Notes: generated from the letters alone by a model not told the origin. 64,000 nt of DNA from Granulosicoccus sp036478565 (GCA_965224525.1 OZ245050.1:1116001-1180000); one strand, 5' to 3'; shown: positions 42,218-51,638, counted from the stretch's first letter. A program made the numbers and translations.

Positions 42218-44569
42218 TCATTTCGGAGTGAGCTGGCCTATTGTTTTATATTCAGGGTTTTGTGGCAGATTGGTTTTTCCGTCGACAAGATCAGCGAACG
42301 GTATTTCACACTGGCCATCAACGCACAGGCCGTGTTTTGTAAATACTTCCAATGCAGCCTGGTAGCCGATTTCGCTGATAGTTGCGTATTTTTTAAAGTC
42401 GAGCAACGGAATGTCGCTGACATCCGGTTCCACCAGAATTTCCAGCAGGGCGCGAGTTTCGTTGAGGCGGATGATGCTTTTGATGTCAGTAGAACGCAGC
42501 AAGGTTTCGACCAGGCGTGGTATCCGAATACTCGGCCTGAACGGATTGATACGCGACAGGAAAACCTTCCAGCCGGACAATGCCGTACCATAATCGTAGT
42601 AGTCAAAGCGCTCGGGTATCTGACTAACGTTGACACCAATGATATTGCCGCTGCCGCCAAGGCAACGATGCATGACATCAACCGGGAATGAATTCAACAC
42701 CGCTCCGTCAATCAGTAAATCCCCGTTTGGCATGGGTACAGGTGCAAAGATACCCGGTAAGGAAATGGTACTGCGAATGACTTTCCACAACTCACCTCGA
42801 TCGTGCAAAACTTCGCGACCATCGGCAAGATTTGATGAGACGCAGAAGTAGGGTATCCATAAATCCTCGATACGCACATCGCCATAGACTGATTTGCAAA
42901 AACGAGTGAGTTTATTTGAGCTCATCAATGAGGCGAGGGGCAAGGTGTAGTCAAACAAAGCCTTCTTGTTGGCAAAGGTTGCTGATAAAGCGCTGATTTG
43001 TTTGTAGCTGTGACCCATGGCAAGTGTTGCGCCAAGCAATCCACCCATGCTTGACCCACCGATGTAGTCTATGCGGATATCCTGCTCTTCAAGTAAGCGT
43101 TGCACCCCGAGATGGGCATATCCACGCGCACCACCACCACTGAAAACAATGCCACGAGCACAACCGGCAATACGCCGCGCCAGACGACCAAAATGATATC
43201 GGTCATCAATTCGTACATGATGGTAGGCATCCAGGCGACGGGGTTTGAGCCATCGGTCAGTGCCTGTAGGATTTTTTGTATCAGCTGCATGCAGCAACAC
43301 AAGGTCAACGGGTGGTCGTGATCTTGCGGTGGCAAAGGTGACGGCGAGTTCGCGCTCGATGCTGCGTTTGACTGTCGTATTGTCAGAGTCTCCACTGGCT
43401 AGAAGTAGAATACGATCGGCGCGATTGATACATCGGCGGGTCCAGTCCGACCAATTGCCTTCTGTCAGATAAATGACCTGATCATAGCGGCTCTCCTTGT
43501 CATCCATCCACTCGGCAATGGCGGCATTGAAGACATCCTTGAACGCGGTTTGAGAAGCACCGGTTTTGCCGTACAAGGTGTCAAAACCTCGTGCATCCAG
43601 TGTCAACGGTTTTCCCATTTCACGCAGCTCACGTTTGAGCTGATGTATAAAACGGCGTAACGGCAGTCGTGAGTCGAGCGGAATAACCACGAAATTCCGG
43701 TCTGATGACTGTTCTTGCTGTTGATGAGGTGTATTGGCTACATGTCGGCGGACTACCATCTGTGAAACCGACAGCAACAGATTGGCTTGTGTTGTTATCA
43801 ATGAATCAAAACTTGCCCGATCAAGCAAGGCTACTGTGGACTCTCGTGCCGCAACCGCAGTTGCACTGCGTCTGGATCCTGCCAGCAATGCCAGCTCGCC
43901 AACCATTTCCGGTGCACGTATTTCAGCCATGCGATGGCGTACCCCATTGACATCACTGGTCTCGATGTGTAAACGACCGGAGACAACAATGTGCAGCCCA
44001 TCTGCTTCATCACCTTCTTCAAAAAGAACATCACCACTCATATAGTGGTGAATGACTGTCGCCTTCAGCAGACTTTCCATGGTTGCAGGAGAAACGTTTC
44101 CGAACAGATCGAGATATACGCGTGCCAGAGTAACTCGCCGCGACAGCTCGGCGGCAACATCGTAGACATGTGCAAGGATACCCGGATCAATATCTATCAG
44201 CAGCTCGAAAGCAAATCGAGGAAATGTTGCCACTCGGGTACGCTTTTTAGCGATGGCCGTGACCAGGTGCGCGCCACCGTTCAGTACTGCAAAATCCCCG
44301 GCCGTTTCCCCTCGCAGCCTGGGTTGTAAGTAGAAATTTTCACTGATGCTATTGGTAGCGCCGGGCAGATATAAACCCAGTTCGCCTTCGATAACCATGT
44401 ACAGGGTTTCGCTCTCACGGCCAGCGCTGAACAACGCTTCGCCTTCGCCAATTTCGCGGAACTTGATATGAGGCTTGAGCGTCTCCCAGCGTTCGTCATC
44501 GATAGACTGCACTAACGGCAGCTTTCTGAGATTGCGAAAATGACGCCCGTTAGCGGATAGAGGCTTCAA
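42218..44569 (-). CDS. NTE-like patatin phospholipase with two cNMP-binding domains
   Basis: A 783-residue protein. Two cyclic-nucleotide-binding-like domains fill residues 20-275 (each with GEGEALFSAG or GDVLFEEGDEADGLH). A middle region of about 190 residues follows, then a patatin domain: glycine loop FSGGGARGYAHLG, nucleophile Ser507 in GGSSMGG and catalytic Asp621 in IDGAVLNSFP. The arrangement is that of neuropathy target esterase-like lysophospholipases. No transmembrane segment is obvious. The nucleotide domains may regulate the esterase, but ligand residues are not well conserved. Confidence 0.92.
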   Translation of the reverse strand: MKPLSANGRHFRNLRKLPLVQSIDDERWETLKPHIKFREIGEGEALFSAGRESETLYMVIEGELGLYLPGATNSISENFYLQPRLRGETAGDFAVLNGGAHLVTAIAKKRTRVATFPRFAFELLIDIDPGILAHVYDVAAELSRRVTLARVYLDLFGNVSPATMESLLKATVIHHYMSGDVLFEEGDEADGLHIVVSGRLHIETSDVNGVRHRMAEIRAPEMVGELALLAGSRRSATAVAARESTVALLDRASFDSLITTQANLLLSVSQMVVRRHVANTPHQQQEQSSDRNFVVIPLDSRLPLRRFIHQLKRELREMGKPLTLDARGFDTLYGKTGASQTAFKDVFNAAIAEWMDDKESRYDQVIYLTEGNWSDWTRRCINRADRILLLASGDSDNTTVKRSIERELAVTFATARSRPPVDLVLLHAADTKNPTGTDRWLKPRRLDAYHHVRIDDRYHFGRLARRIAGCARGIVFSGGGARGYAHLGVQRLLEEQDIRIDYIGGSSMGGLLGATLAMGHSYKQISALSATFANKKALFDYTLPLASLMSSNKLTRFCKSVYGDVRIEDLWIPYFCVSSNLADGREVLHDRGELWKVIRSTISLPGIFAPVPMPNGDLLIDGAVLNSFPVDVMHRCLGGSGNIIGVNVSQIPERFDYYDYGTALSGWKVFLSRINPFRPSIRIPRLVETLLRSTDIKSIIRLNETRALLEILVEPDVSDIPLLDFKKYATISEIGYQAALEVFTKHGLCVDGQCEIPFADLVDGKTNLPQNPEYKTIGQLTPK

Positions 44570-44594
44570 TGTCAGATTCCCTCTGGCATTTGGT

Positions 44595-45293
44595 TCAGCA
44601 ACGTATCTGCTGGTCGGAAAATGTGTCTGCCGGTGTTACCAGCGTTCGTTCGGCGGCCAGAGTGCGAGCGTCGCTTACATCATATTCCATGGTCAGTCGA
44701 AACCCGAATTTGTCGAGAAAACGCTCGTACTGATCCGGGCCTATACTGCCAACTGCATAAATGTGGCCATCACTGTCCGTTTCCAGTGCAATAGCTGCCA
44801 GTGGTGTTGGGGCCGGACCACTGAGTACTTTACCGGCTTTTGCCGGATCGAATACGCTGTGTTCAGAACAACATGTGATCAGCCCGGCTGCAGACTGATG
44901 ATGGTGGTGTTGGTCCATATATTCGATGGTCTCCGGGCGAAACGTTATATGGCTGATCGGTTTGGCCGGGTGTGACATTTTGTGGCTGCAAATTGCCGAA
45001 AATGCAACCACTGACTGATCGCTACCCAGCCCACCAGGCCACGAACCATTGGCGGGAGCACTATGATCAAGGCGGATCAAAAAACACGGTGTGGTGCGAT
45101 AAGGGTAGCTGAAGACGAACGAGTCACCTTTTTTAAGCGACTCCAACGTCACTGTTTCTTTTTCGTTAAGGGCAAGCGCAGAGCGAGGCCAGCCTTTGGC
45201 TGCGTCTGCACGGGCAGATCCGGGCAGAGTGTGAAGCGTCGCCGCACCCGCGACCAGACCGCTGCAGAGCCGATGGAAATTTCGTCTGTCCAT
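44595..45293 (-). CDS. TAT-exported Rieske iron-sulfur protein
   Basis: A 232-residue protein with a twin-arginine leader (MDRRNFHRLCSG). The Rieske ligands appear as CSH (AICSHKMSH) and CSEH (CCSEHSVFD). The second, structural cysteine of most Rieske domains (the disulfide pair in CTHxGC/CPCH) is replaced or shifted. A long His-rich insert (YMDQHHHHQSA) lies between the motifs. It would sit in the periplasm as an electron carrier of the arsenite-oxidase small-subunit kind, though no partner molybdoenzyme is adjacent. It overlaps nothing and starts 117 bases from DUF3047. Confidence 0.8.
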   Translation of the reverse strand: MDRRNFHRLCSGLVAGAATLHTLPGSARADAAKGWPRSALALNEKETVTLESLKKGDSFVFSYPYRTTPCFLIRLDHSAPANGSWPGGLGSDQSVVAFSAICSHKMSHPAKPISHITFRPETIEYMDQHHHHQSAAGLITCCSEHSVFDPAKAGKVLSGPAPTPLAAIALETDSDGHIYAVGSIGPDQYERFLDKFGFRLTMEYDVSDARTLAAERTLVTPADTFSDQQIRC

Positions 45294-45410
45294 TTTGCCT
45301 GATCCGTATTAGTTCCCTGACCAGTATAAACAACGGACCCTGCCTCACACACCGGAAAAATCACGCTGGGCCTCAATCGACAGGGATTTCCGAAACAAAA
45401 GGTTTCCGGG

Positions 45411-46130
45411 TCAGGGTGCTGTGAACCTGATATCGCCGAACCAGGCGGTTGCACTGCTGCTCGTATTGTCACCGTCAACCATGACGGCAAAGCCGTCGAT
45501 GGCCTTGATATCCATACCAAAGGCGGTTTTGAAATCGTCCTTGACGTTGCGTCTTTGGTGGGTCCAGAGGCCCACTTTTTCGTTGCCTGACTGTACGGCT
45601 ATCATCGCCGATTTATCGGTAAAAGGGCTAAACCACAAGCTGCCAACCGGCGTCGATGACGACCAGACGTAGTTCAAGGCAAGCGTTTCCCATGGCAGAA
45701 AACCGGTACGGACAATAATGTACAGACGTGCTGGAAAATCGTCGCCTGCACGGCTTTTTTCGTCGAATCCACTGATTATATGGTCAACTTTCCATGACCA
45801 GTCCAGCCATGGTGATTTTTCAAGATCGATTTGTTGTTCGTGGTAGAGCAGTGAAGCTTTGCCTGAAGTTGACCCTCGCAGTACCGGCACTCCCTGTACG
45901 GATACCAGGTCATAGCGCGTATGGCCCGTCAGTTCTTGCTCGGTCCACAAGTCCAGGTTTGCATCAGGGAAGGGTGTAGGGCCGGATTCATCGGATGGTT
46001 TGTTCGTTTTAGGGATTGCAATAGCGGGCGTGACCGTGTTTTGGCCGGCGTGGCTATGGCGGGCTGTGACGGTTGAGCAGAGAGCCAGTGTTGCTGCCGT
46101 GAGAACGGCCATTGTCCTATTCATATTCAT
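45411..46130 (-). CDS. DUF3047 family periplasmic protein
   Basis: A 239-residue protein with a signal peptide (LALCSTVTARHSHA) and the DUF3047 pattern: SLLYHEQQIDLEKSPWLDWSWKVD, AGDDFPARLYIIVRTG, ALNYVWSS and a conserved end IDGFAVMVDGDNT...AWFGDIRF. The family is a beta-sandwich-type exported protein of unknown function. It lies on the same strand as the Rieske gene and may be transcribed with it. Confidence 0.88.
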   Translation of the reverse strand: MNMNRTMAVLTAATLALCSTVTARHSHAGQNTVTPAIAIPKTNKPSDESGPTPFPDANLDLWTEQELTGHTRYDLVSVQGVPVLRGSTSGKASLLYHEQQIDLEKSPWLDWSWKVDHIISGFDEKSRAGDDFPARLYIIVRTGFLPWETLALNYVWSSSTPVGSLWFSPFTDKSAMIAVQSGNEKVGLWTHQRRNVKDDFKTAFGMDIKAIDGFAVMVDGDNTSSSATAWFGDIRFTAP

Positions 46131-46308
46131 GGGGCTTGGTGCATTGGAGTGGTCAATTAGTTCGGAACATCAGCAAGGTTTAGAATGAGATCTTGCTGGT
46201 ATTGAGTTTTCCTTGACTGATTATGTTCCCAGTATTTGGCAGGCAGTGGCTTGTGAATAGCAACGACGACTGGCATGGTTCCATTAACTTTACGACACGG
46301 ATGTCATC

Positions 46309-46779
46309 ATGTCAGTCAGTAACAGGCAACGGCGCTTTCGTCGATTCATACACGCGTACTGGGTACTCCTTATTTTTAGTATCGCAATGAGTGCGTACGG
46401 TATTCAGCGTGTCAATATCAATACTGCAGATGTAGACTTGTTGTCTTCGACCCTGCCAGGTATCGGCCCGGTCAAAGCTGCCGCTATTGTGAATCACAGA
46501 GAAACTCACGGGCCGTTTACCACAGTTGAACAGCTGCTGGATGTGCCTGGCATTGGGCCAGTAACAATGGAAACCCTGCGTCCACTGGTCAGTGTCTCCG
46601 ATGAAGCCAATGCGGGTACAACAAGCTCAGGGATGGGCCCATTGATTTCCTCGGGGAGAATTCAGTTAACGGTGGCTCGGCGCGAAATACTCGCGCGCGT
46701 TGCCGTACAAAGCGCTGTTGCGCGAGTGTATCGGAATGCGGTCCTCCAGCAGGAATTATCGATGAAGGAGCGCGATTGA
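46309..46779 (+). CDS. ComEA-like helix-hairpin-helix protein
   Basis: A 156-residue protein with an N-terminal membrane segment (YWVLLIFSIAMSAYG) and a double helix-hairpin-helix, VNINTADVDLLSSTLPGIGP and EQLLDVPGIGPVTMETL. It resembles ComEA, which binds incoming DNA in the periplasm. The C-terminal 60 residues after the HhH are a basic, helical extension not usual for ComEA. No other competence gene is adjacent. Confidence 0.85.
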   Translation: MSVSNRQRRFRRFIHAYWVLLIFSIAMSAYGIQRVNINTADVDLLSSTLPGIGPVKAAAIVNHRETHGPFTTVEQLLDVPGIGPVTMETLRPLVSVSDEANAGTTSSGMGPLISSGRIQLTVARREILARVAVQSAVARVYRNAVLQQELSMKERD

Positions 46780-46783
46780 CCTG

Positions 46784-47311
46784 TTATTCGCCGTCAAACT
46801 CGCAGAGCGCATGCACTGATACATCCAGTTTTTCTACCCGTTGGCGACCACCTAGCTCGGGCAAGTCGATGATAAATGCACAGCCGACTATCTCTGCATT
46901 GAGTTTGCGAATCAGTTTGATACCAGCCTCGCAGGTGCCACCGGTTGCAATCAGGTCGTCGACCAGTAGTACTCGATCACCAGGCGAGAGTGCATCGTCA
47001 TGAATTTCCATAGTGTCTTCACCGTATTCGAGTGAATACGTTTCGGCCAGACAGGAGCCGGGTAATTTTCCAGCCTTGCGTATCGGTACAAATCCAACAG
47101 ACAGTTGATGTGCGATGGCCCCGCCCATGATAAATCCCCTGGCTTCGAGCGCTGCTACCTTGTCAATGCGTTCGCCCGCGAATGGATGCAACAGCAAATC
47201 AATCGCCATGCGGAAGGCTCGCGCATCGCCGAATAAGGTTGTTACGTCGCGAAACTGAATACCGGGTTTGGGGTAGTCAGGAATAGTGCGTATGGCTTCT
47301 TTGATGTTCAT
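46784..47311 (-). CDS. apt: adenine phosphoribosyltransferase (Apt)
   Basis: A 175-residue purine-salvage enzyme that makes AMP from adenine and PRPP. The PRPP loop is VLLVDDLIATGGT, and the N-terminus has IPDYPKPGIQFRDVTTLF and ALEARGFIMGG. I chose ATG 47311 (MNIKEAIRTI); the frame is open for 20 more residues but they are not Apt-like. It converges with the ComEA-like gene, four bases apart. Confidence 0.96.
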   Translation of the reverse strand: MNIKEAIRTIPDYPKPGIQFRDVTTLFGDARAFRMAIDLLLHPFAGERIDKVAALEARGFIMGGAIAHQLSVGFVPIRKAGKLPGSCLAETYSLEYGEDTMEIHDDALSPGDRVLLVDDLIATGGTCEAGIKLIRKLNAEIVGCAFIIDLPELGGRQRVEKLDVSVHALCEFDGE

Positions 47312-47480
47312 CAGATGATTGTTTCGAGTCGAACGAGTACGTTTATAAGCAGCATTTGTGTTGGTGTTCACACTCAGCTGGCGTGTTGTCTGAGACTACC
47401 ACCTGCAGCCGAATATCTGGTGATCGACCTGGAGCTGCGTGATATCATTGATGAAATTACGGATAACAAGGAATTCTGGT

Positions 47481-48161
47481 ATGAATCTGGTCGGCACATT
47501 GGGAAAAATGCTTTTAAGTAATGCCTTGTCCAAAGGCTCTGGCGGCAATTTACTGGGATCCCTTCTGGGCGGGCAGAGTGGTGGTGCCGGTCAGGGTGGC
47601 GCACTGGGTAGTTTGCTTGGCAGTTTGGCTGGTGGCGGCGGTGCAGCTTCCGGGACTGGCGGCAATTTGGGTGGCCTGCTGGGTCAGTTGATGGGCGGTA
47701 GTGGTGGCGGTGCTGGTGCAGGTTCCGGCGGTCTTGGCAGTTTGTTGGGAGCTGCCCTCGGCCAACAGCAGCCCGTAGCTCCTGCAGCGCCCGTTGCAGC
47801 ACCCGAGCAAACCGATCAGGCAGCAATACTGATTCGAGCCATGGTCAATGCAGCCAAGAGTGATGGTCAGGTTGACCAGCAAGAACAAGAGAAAATTGTT
47901 GGCAGGCTTGGCGACATAGGCACCGAAGAAGCACAGTTCATTCGCGCTGAAATGGCTAAGCCACTAGACGTTAATGCATTTGTCAGCAGTGTGCCAGCGG
48001 GCATGGGGCAGCAGGTTTATCTGATGTCCCTGTTGTCAATCAATCTTGATAACAAGGCCGAAGCGCAATATCTCGATCAGCTTGCCAACGGTCTGGGCAT
48101 TTCCCATGAAATCAGCAATCAGCTGCATACAGAAGTAGGCGCCCCTACGTTGTACTCCTGA
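47481..48161 (+). CDS. DUF533 / TerB-like protein with Gly-rich N-terminus
   Basis: A 226-residue protein starting at ATG 47481 after AAGGAATT. The first half is Gly/Ser/Leu-rich low complexity (LLGSLLGGQSGG, GGLGSLLGAALG), and the second half is a TerB-like helical domain of the DUF533 (YebE) family: AILIRAMVNAAKSDGQVDQQE, FVSSVPAGMGQQVYLMSL and ADEYLDQLA-like AEAQYLDQLANGLG. Function is unknown; the Gly-rich part may insert in or lie on the membrane. Confidence 0.85.
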   Translation: MNLVGTLGKMLLSNALSKGSGGNLLGSLLGGQSGGAGQGGALGSLLGSLAGGGGAASGTGGNLGGLLGQLMGGSGGGAGAGSGGLGSLLGAALGQQQPVAPAAPVAAPEQTDQAAILIRAMVNAAKSDGQVDQQEQEKIVGRLGDIGTEEAQFIRAEMAKPLDVNAFVSSVPAGMGQQVYLMSLLSINLDNKAEAQYLDQLANGLGISHEISNQLHTEVGAPTLYS

Positions 48162-48181
48162 TCACGCTCAAGGTTAAACTC

Positions 48182-48829
48182 ATGAACTCCATAGTCCGTA
48201 TCGCTATAGCTGGATTGCTGTCAGCGTTGGTTGGCTGCAGCACAGTCAAATACAATGCACTTGAAAAAGTTGGCATTCACAAGCGAGACCTGTTGGTAGG
48301 TAACGTTGAAGATACTCGTGATGCGCAAAAGGAGGCGCAAGAGCAGTTTCAGGATGCCTTGGAGCGTTTTGGCAGTGTTGTCAATATCGAAGAGACTGGC
48401 TTGAAGAAGGCCTATAAACGCCTGAAGTCAGAATACGATGACAGTGTTGATGCCGCCGAAGAGGTTTCTGAACAGATCGCTGAAGTGGAGGAAGTTGCCG
48501 ACGACCTGTTCAAGGAATGGAGTGAGGAAAACAAACAGTACACCGATGCTAATCTGCGTCGAGACAGCGAGCAGCAATTGAAGGCGACGCGCACCAGGTA
48601 CGGAGATATGTTGAGCAGTATGAAACAGGCAGAACAGAGCATGCAGCCCGTACTGAATACCCTGCGTGACAACGTGCTTTACCTCAAGCACAACCTGAAT
48701 GCGCAAGCCGTTGGCTCACTGCGCACAACGTTTGATGATCTTGAAGTCGATATCGAACGCCTTATCAAGCAAATGAATCAGTCGATTGAACGTTCCAACG
48801 CGTTTATCGCCAACATGAAACCTGCCTGA
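48182..48829 (+). CDS. DUF2959 family lipoprotein
   Basis: A 215-residue protein with a lipobox ALVGC at Cys19. After KYNALEKVGIHKRDLLVGNVE come long charged helices, a coiled coil (YDDSVDAAEEVSEQIAEVEE) ending in VYLKHNLNAQAVGSL-type sequence. This is the DUF2959 pattern. It is likely an outer-membrane-anchored helical protein, with function unknown. It follows DUF533 by 20 bases. Confidence 0.88.
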   Translation: MNSIVRIAIAGLLSALVGCSTVKYNALEKVGIHKRDLLVGNVEDTRDAQKEAQEQFQDALERFGSVVNIEETGLKKAYKRLKSEYDDSVDAAEEVSEQIAEVEEVADDLFKEWSEENKQYTDANLRRDSEQQLKATRTRYGDMLSSMKQAEQSMQPVLNTLRDNVLYLKHNLNAQAVGSLRTTFDDLEVDIERLIKQMNQSIERSNAFIANMKPA

Positions 48830-48837
48830 TTCTATGT

Positions 48838-49149
48838 ATGGCAATCTCAGCAAGCATTAATAGCGGCGAAGGCGATCCGCTAAACCTGGAAACAGGTGTC
48901 ATTCCCTGGTCAGACCTGGCGAAGCATTTTGCACGTGGGGTGGTTATCCATGTGTCAACGTCGGTAGATCTGGTTGTTGCCGCGAAATGCCTGGCAGCAG
49001 ATGATACCGCGACATTACAGGGCTGGCTTGAAGACAATCATGTGCGGCGTGCCGAAGATAACGATGCCCGCGACTGGGCGGCTCGAGAGCCGGAATTTTG
49101 GTGTGTCGTGGTCGCGCCCTGGGTATTGGTACAGGAGCGAGTTGGTTAG
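48838..49149 (+). CDS. DUF2288 family protein
   Basis: A 103-residue cytosolic protein of the DUF2288 family: IPWSDLAKHFARGVVIHVS, VDLVVAAKCLAADDTATL and the end WCVVVAPWVLVQER. Members are found mainly in gamma- and betaproteobacteria and have no known function. It is preceded by DUF2959 and converges with the P450 gene, eight bases away. Confidence 0.88.
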   Translation: MAISASINSGEGDPLNLETGVIPWSDLAKHFARGVVIHVSTSVDLVVAAKCLAADDTATLQGWLEDNHVRRAEDNDARDWAAREPEFWCVVVAPWVLVQERVG

Positions 49150-49156
49150 TGGCAGA

Positions 49157-50380
49157 TCACCAGGTAACCGGTAAATTCAACAAACCTCGGAATGCCCACC
49201 CTTCTTCCCTGATCGGCTGCGATGGGTCAATCGCCAGGTCGGGAAAGCGGTTGAAAATTGAAGGCAGTGCCACATCCGCTATTAGAGCCCTGGAAGCTGC
49301 GGCACCAATACAGAAATGTGGCCCGACACCAAATGCAATATGTGCACGCGTATTTCGAGTGATTTCAAATGCATCGGGATTGTCGAATACCGTTTCGTCC
49401 CGATTCGCTGAGCTGAACATAAAAAAGACCTTGTCTTCAGGCTCAAGCAATACGTTATCCAGGGTGTATTCTTGTGCAATGCGTCGTGGCGACATACCTA
49501 TCGGCGATATCCAGCGCACATACTCATCGAAGGCTTGCCGCCAGGTGCACTCTCCGGCAAGTATGGACGCCAGCTGTACCGGGTGCGTCAAGAGAGCGTG
49601 TACAGCTCCGGCGATAACATCGCGTGGCTCGTTCTGACCGCCACTGATAGCGAGTTTGATATTTGCACGGATGTTGTCGAGTGGCTGCTCGGCTTGCTGC
49701 ATCAGGGCTAGCAGGCTGTAGTCAGCCAGCTGCTTCAAATCAGCCAGGTGAGCGTCAATGGCTGCATCGATTGCAGAGGTGGCCTGTTGGCATTGCGCTT
49801 CCACTTCAGGATCGCCGGTAAAGTTGGATATGCCGTCGATCATGCTTTGCGACCAGTGGTCAATGGCGCTGGCTTCGACGCGGGTCAGTCCGGTCAGGGA
49901 TTTAAGTGCTTCTGCAGAGAGTGGCATGGCCAATTCGCTAACCAGTTCAGCCTGGCGACGTTTGGCCAGAGAATCGAGCAGTTTGTCAACATGGTTTTGA
50001 AAAATACGTGTCCATTCGTGGCGTACCGTCTTTGGTGACAAACCGGGTTTGATGATATTTCGTTCGTGTTGATGAGCTTCCCCGTCCTTGCGCATCATGT
50101 TGTGCCCCATCAGGCGAGTCATCAATCCAGCCGGTTGTTCAGAACTGAACACCTCGACCCGTTTTTCACAAGCAGTGATGTCTACATGCCGGGTAATTAG
50201 AATGGCATCAAGCTGTGGTACCCAGGCGACGGGTGCCGTGCGACGCATGATCTCAAGTATGGGGTAGGGGTTGGCCTGGAATGTTGGAAGGTCGATATTG
50301 AAAACGGGAGCGTGTTGCATTCTTTGGAGCGCCTGGCCTGGGTAATCATTATAGGCGGGGACATTACGACAAACTTGCAT
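49157..50380 (-). CDS. cytochrome P450
   Basis: A 407-residue soluble bacterial P450. The haem loop is FGVGPHFCIGAAASR with ligand Cys357, the K-helix has the ExxR motif as EYVRW, and the I-helix reads ISGGQNEPRD, with no Thr at the usual acid-alcohol position. Substrate is unknown, and no ferredoxin or ferredoxin reductase is next to it. ATG 50380 and ATG 50320 are both possible starts; the shorter one begins MQHAPVFNIDL. Confidence 0.92.
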   Translation of the reverse strand: MQVCRNVPAYNDYPGQALQRMQHAPVFNIDLPTFQANPYPILEIMRRTAPVAWVPQLDAILITRHVDITACEKRVEVFSSEQPAGLMTRLMGHNMMRKDGEAHQHERNIIKPGLSPKTVRHEWTRIFQNHVDKLLDSLAKRRQAELVSELAMPLSAEALKSLTGLTRVEASAIDHWSQSMIDGISNFTGDPEVEAQCQQATSAIDAAIDAHLADLKQLADYSLLALMQQAEQPLDNIRANIKLAISGGQNEPRDVIAGAVHALLTHPVQLASILAGECTWRQAFDEYVRWISPIGMSPRRIAQEYTLDNVLLEPEDKVFFMFSSANRDETVFDNPDAFEITRNTRAHIAFGVGPHFCIGAAASRALIADVALPSIFNRFPDLAIDPSQPIREEGWAFRGLLNLPVTW

Positions 50381-50531
50381 TTCTCATGTTGGCGCAAATC
50401 AGTCGTGTCGGTCGTGAGCATTACGTATCACGCTCAGAGCCGGATTAAATGCACAATCTCCCGGTTTATATTCGCGATGTGACTGAGTGCTTCTTTGAAT
50501 AGAGCTTGTTGTCAAGCACTGCAAGATAAAC

Positions 50532-50566
50532 AAAAAAACCGCCGGTAGACAGAGCTACCAGCGGTT
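50532..50566 (-). terminator. strong rho-independent terminator
   Basis: On the minus strand AACCGCTGGTAG, a six-base loop and CTACCGGCGGTT form a 12-bp stem with one mismatch followed by seven T residues. It ends the minus-strand transcription of the putative T3SS secreted protein gene (50649-51479). Confidence 0.85.
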
Positions 50567-50577
50567 TCATAAAAAGG

Positions 50578-50603
50578 GCCAGTCACTTGGTTTGGTGACT
50601 GGC
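50578..50603. terminator. second hairpin, 9-bp perfect stem
   Basis: GCCAGTCAC (50578-50586), an 8-base loop and GTGACTGGC (50595-50603) pair perfectly just upstream (in minus-strand reading order) of the main terminator. It may add to termination or protect the mRNA end. Confidence 0.6.
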
Positions 50604-50648
50604 TCTCTCGATTATTTACTTTCGCAAATAGTTTAGTCAGGCGTTTAA

Positions 50649-51479
50649 TTACTGCTTTCTGGCCATTGCAGTGTAAGTCTCACCGACTGTCTTGAGCGAA
50701 TTATTCAATGGTTCCATAGTCATTTTAAATTGCTGCATTTCTGCTTGAAACAGAGCCTGAACCTCTGTTGTTTTTGCGGCTTTTGAAGCATTGAATTCGG
50801 TTTTTTCTTGATCTGTCATGCCTTCATTGGTGGTAGCGGCGGCAAGTTCTGCAAGCTCGCCGGAGTATTCAATTGCTTTGGCCAAATGTTGACCAGCAAT
50901 CTTTCCAAATATTCTTGCCAATGCTACTAGCCAACTGTCACCTGCATCGATGCTTCCAGAAACAGTACCTGATTCACCGACGGCATCGGTGACTTCATCG
51001 TTGGCAGCCTCGGCAGCCTCTGCACCTTCAGACGCTGCAACGCCTTCAGACTCCGCAGCGTCACCGGTACCTTCAGCGGCACCGGAGCCTTCAGCACTGT
51101 TTGGTTTTGTATTTTTATTCTCGTCGGTCATATCTTCAATGCCATTTTGTACAGCTTGTGCAAATATGGCATCAATGTCAGCCTGAGCTGAACTGGTAGT
51201 GGGCTTGTGTTGTGCCGCTACGCCTGCGTCAATATCAGCGTATGTCTGGTCTTTTACAGACTGCGGAATGTCGTCTCGGTCGGCTATCCTGTTCTTGATT
51301 GTTTCACCGGCTTGTTCTGTGATGAGATTTGACAAGGCATTGGTGATGTTTTCCGCGCCGTGTTTCTCGATAAGCTCATCCAGATTGATGGTAGTGAGGC
51401 TATCCAGATCGGTACGGATGTCGGCTTCCATGTTGATCTGTAGCTGTGCTACAGAGTAATCAGTGGCTACGGTTGACAT
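50649..51479 (-). CDS. putative T3SS-associated secreted protein
   Basis: A 276-residue protein from ATG 51479 (GGAG nine bases upstream). The first third is helical and acidic (ADIRTDLDSLTTINLDELIE). A disordered Ala/Glu/Gly-rich middle follows, and the last 90 residues are helical (SWLVALARIFGKIAGQHLAK, MEPLNNSLKTVGETYTAMARKQ). There are no cysteines in the mature region and no signal peptide. Size, composition and location beside sctU fit a T3SS filament, translocator or effector, but I recognise no family. A strong terminator follows. Confidence 0.6.
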   Translation of the reverse strand: MSTVATDYSVAQLQINMEADIRTDLDSLTTINLDELIEKHGAENITNALSNLITEQAGETIKNRIADRDDIPQSVKDQTYADIDAGVAAQHKPTTSSAQADIDAIFAQAVQNGIEDMTDENKNTKPNSAEGSGAAEGTGDAAESEGVAASEGAEAAEAANDEVTDAVGESGTVSGSIDAGDSWLVALARIFGKIAGQHLAKAIEYSGELAELAAATTNEGMTDQEKTEFNASKAAKTTEVQALFQAEMQQFKMTMEPLNNSLKTVGETYTAMARKQ

Positions 51480-51638
51480 TTTATGAATCTCCAGATGGGT
51501 TATGTATGTGATTTGACCTGCTGTGTGAGCATTAGAGCAAGTAGCTTCATCGCTGTACATATCTGAAAACCCTATAGCTGGACAAGTGTTGGGCTGCTAT
51601 CCAGTGCGGATTGTGCCAAATTGGGGTTTGGACAAAGT

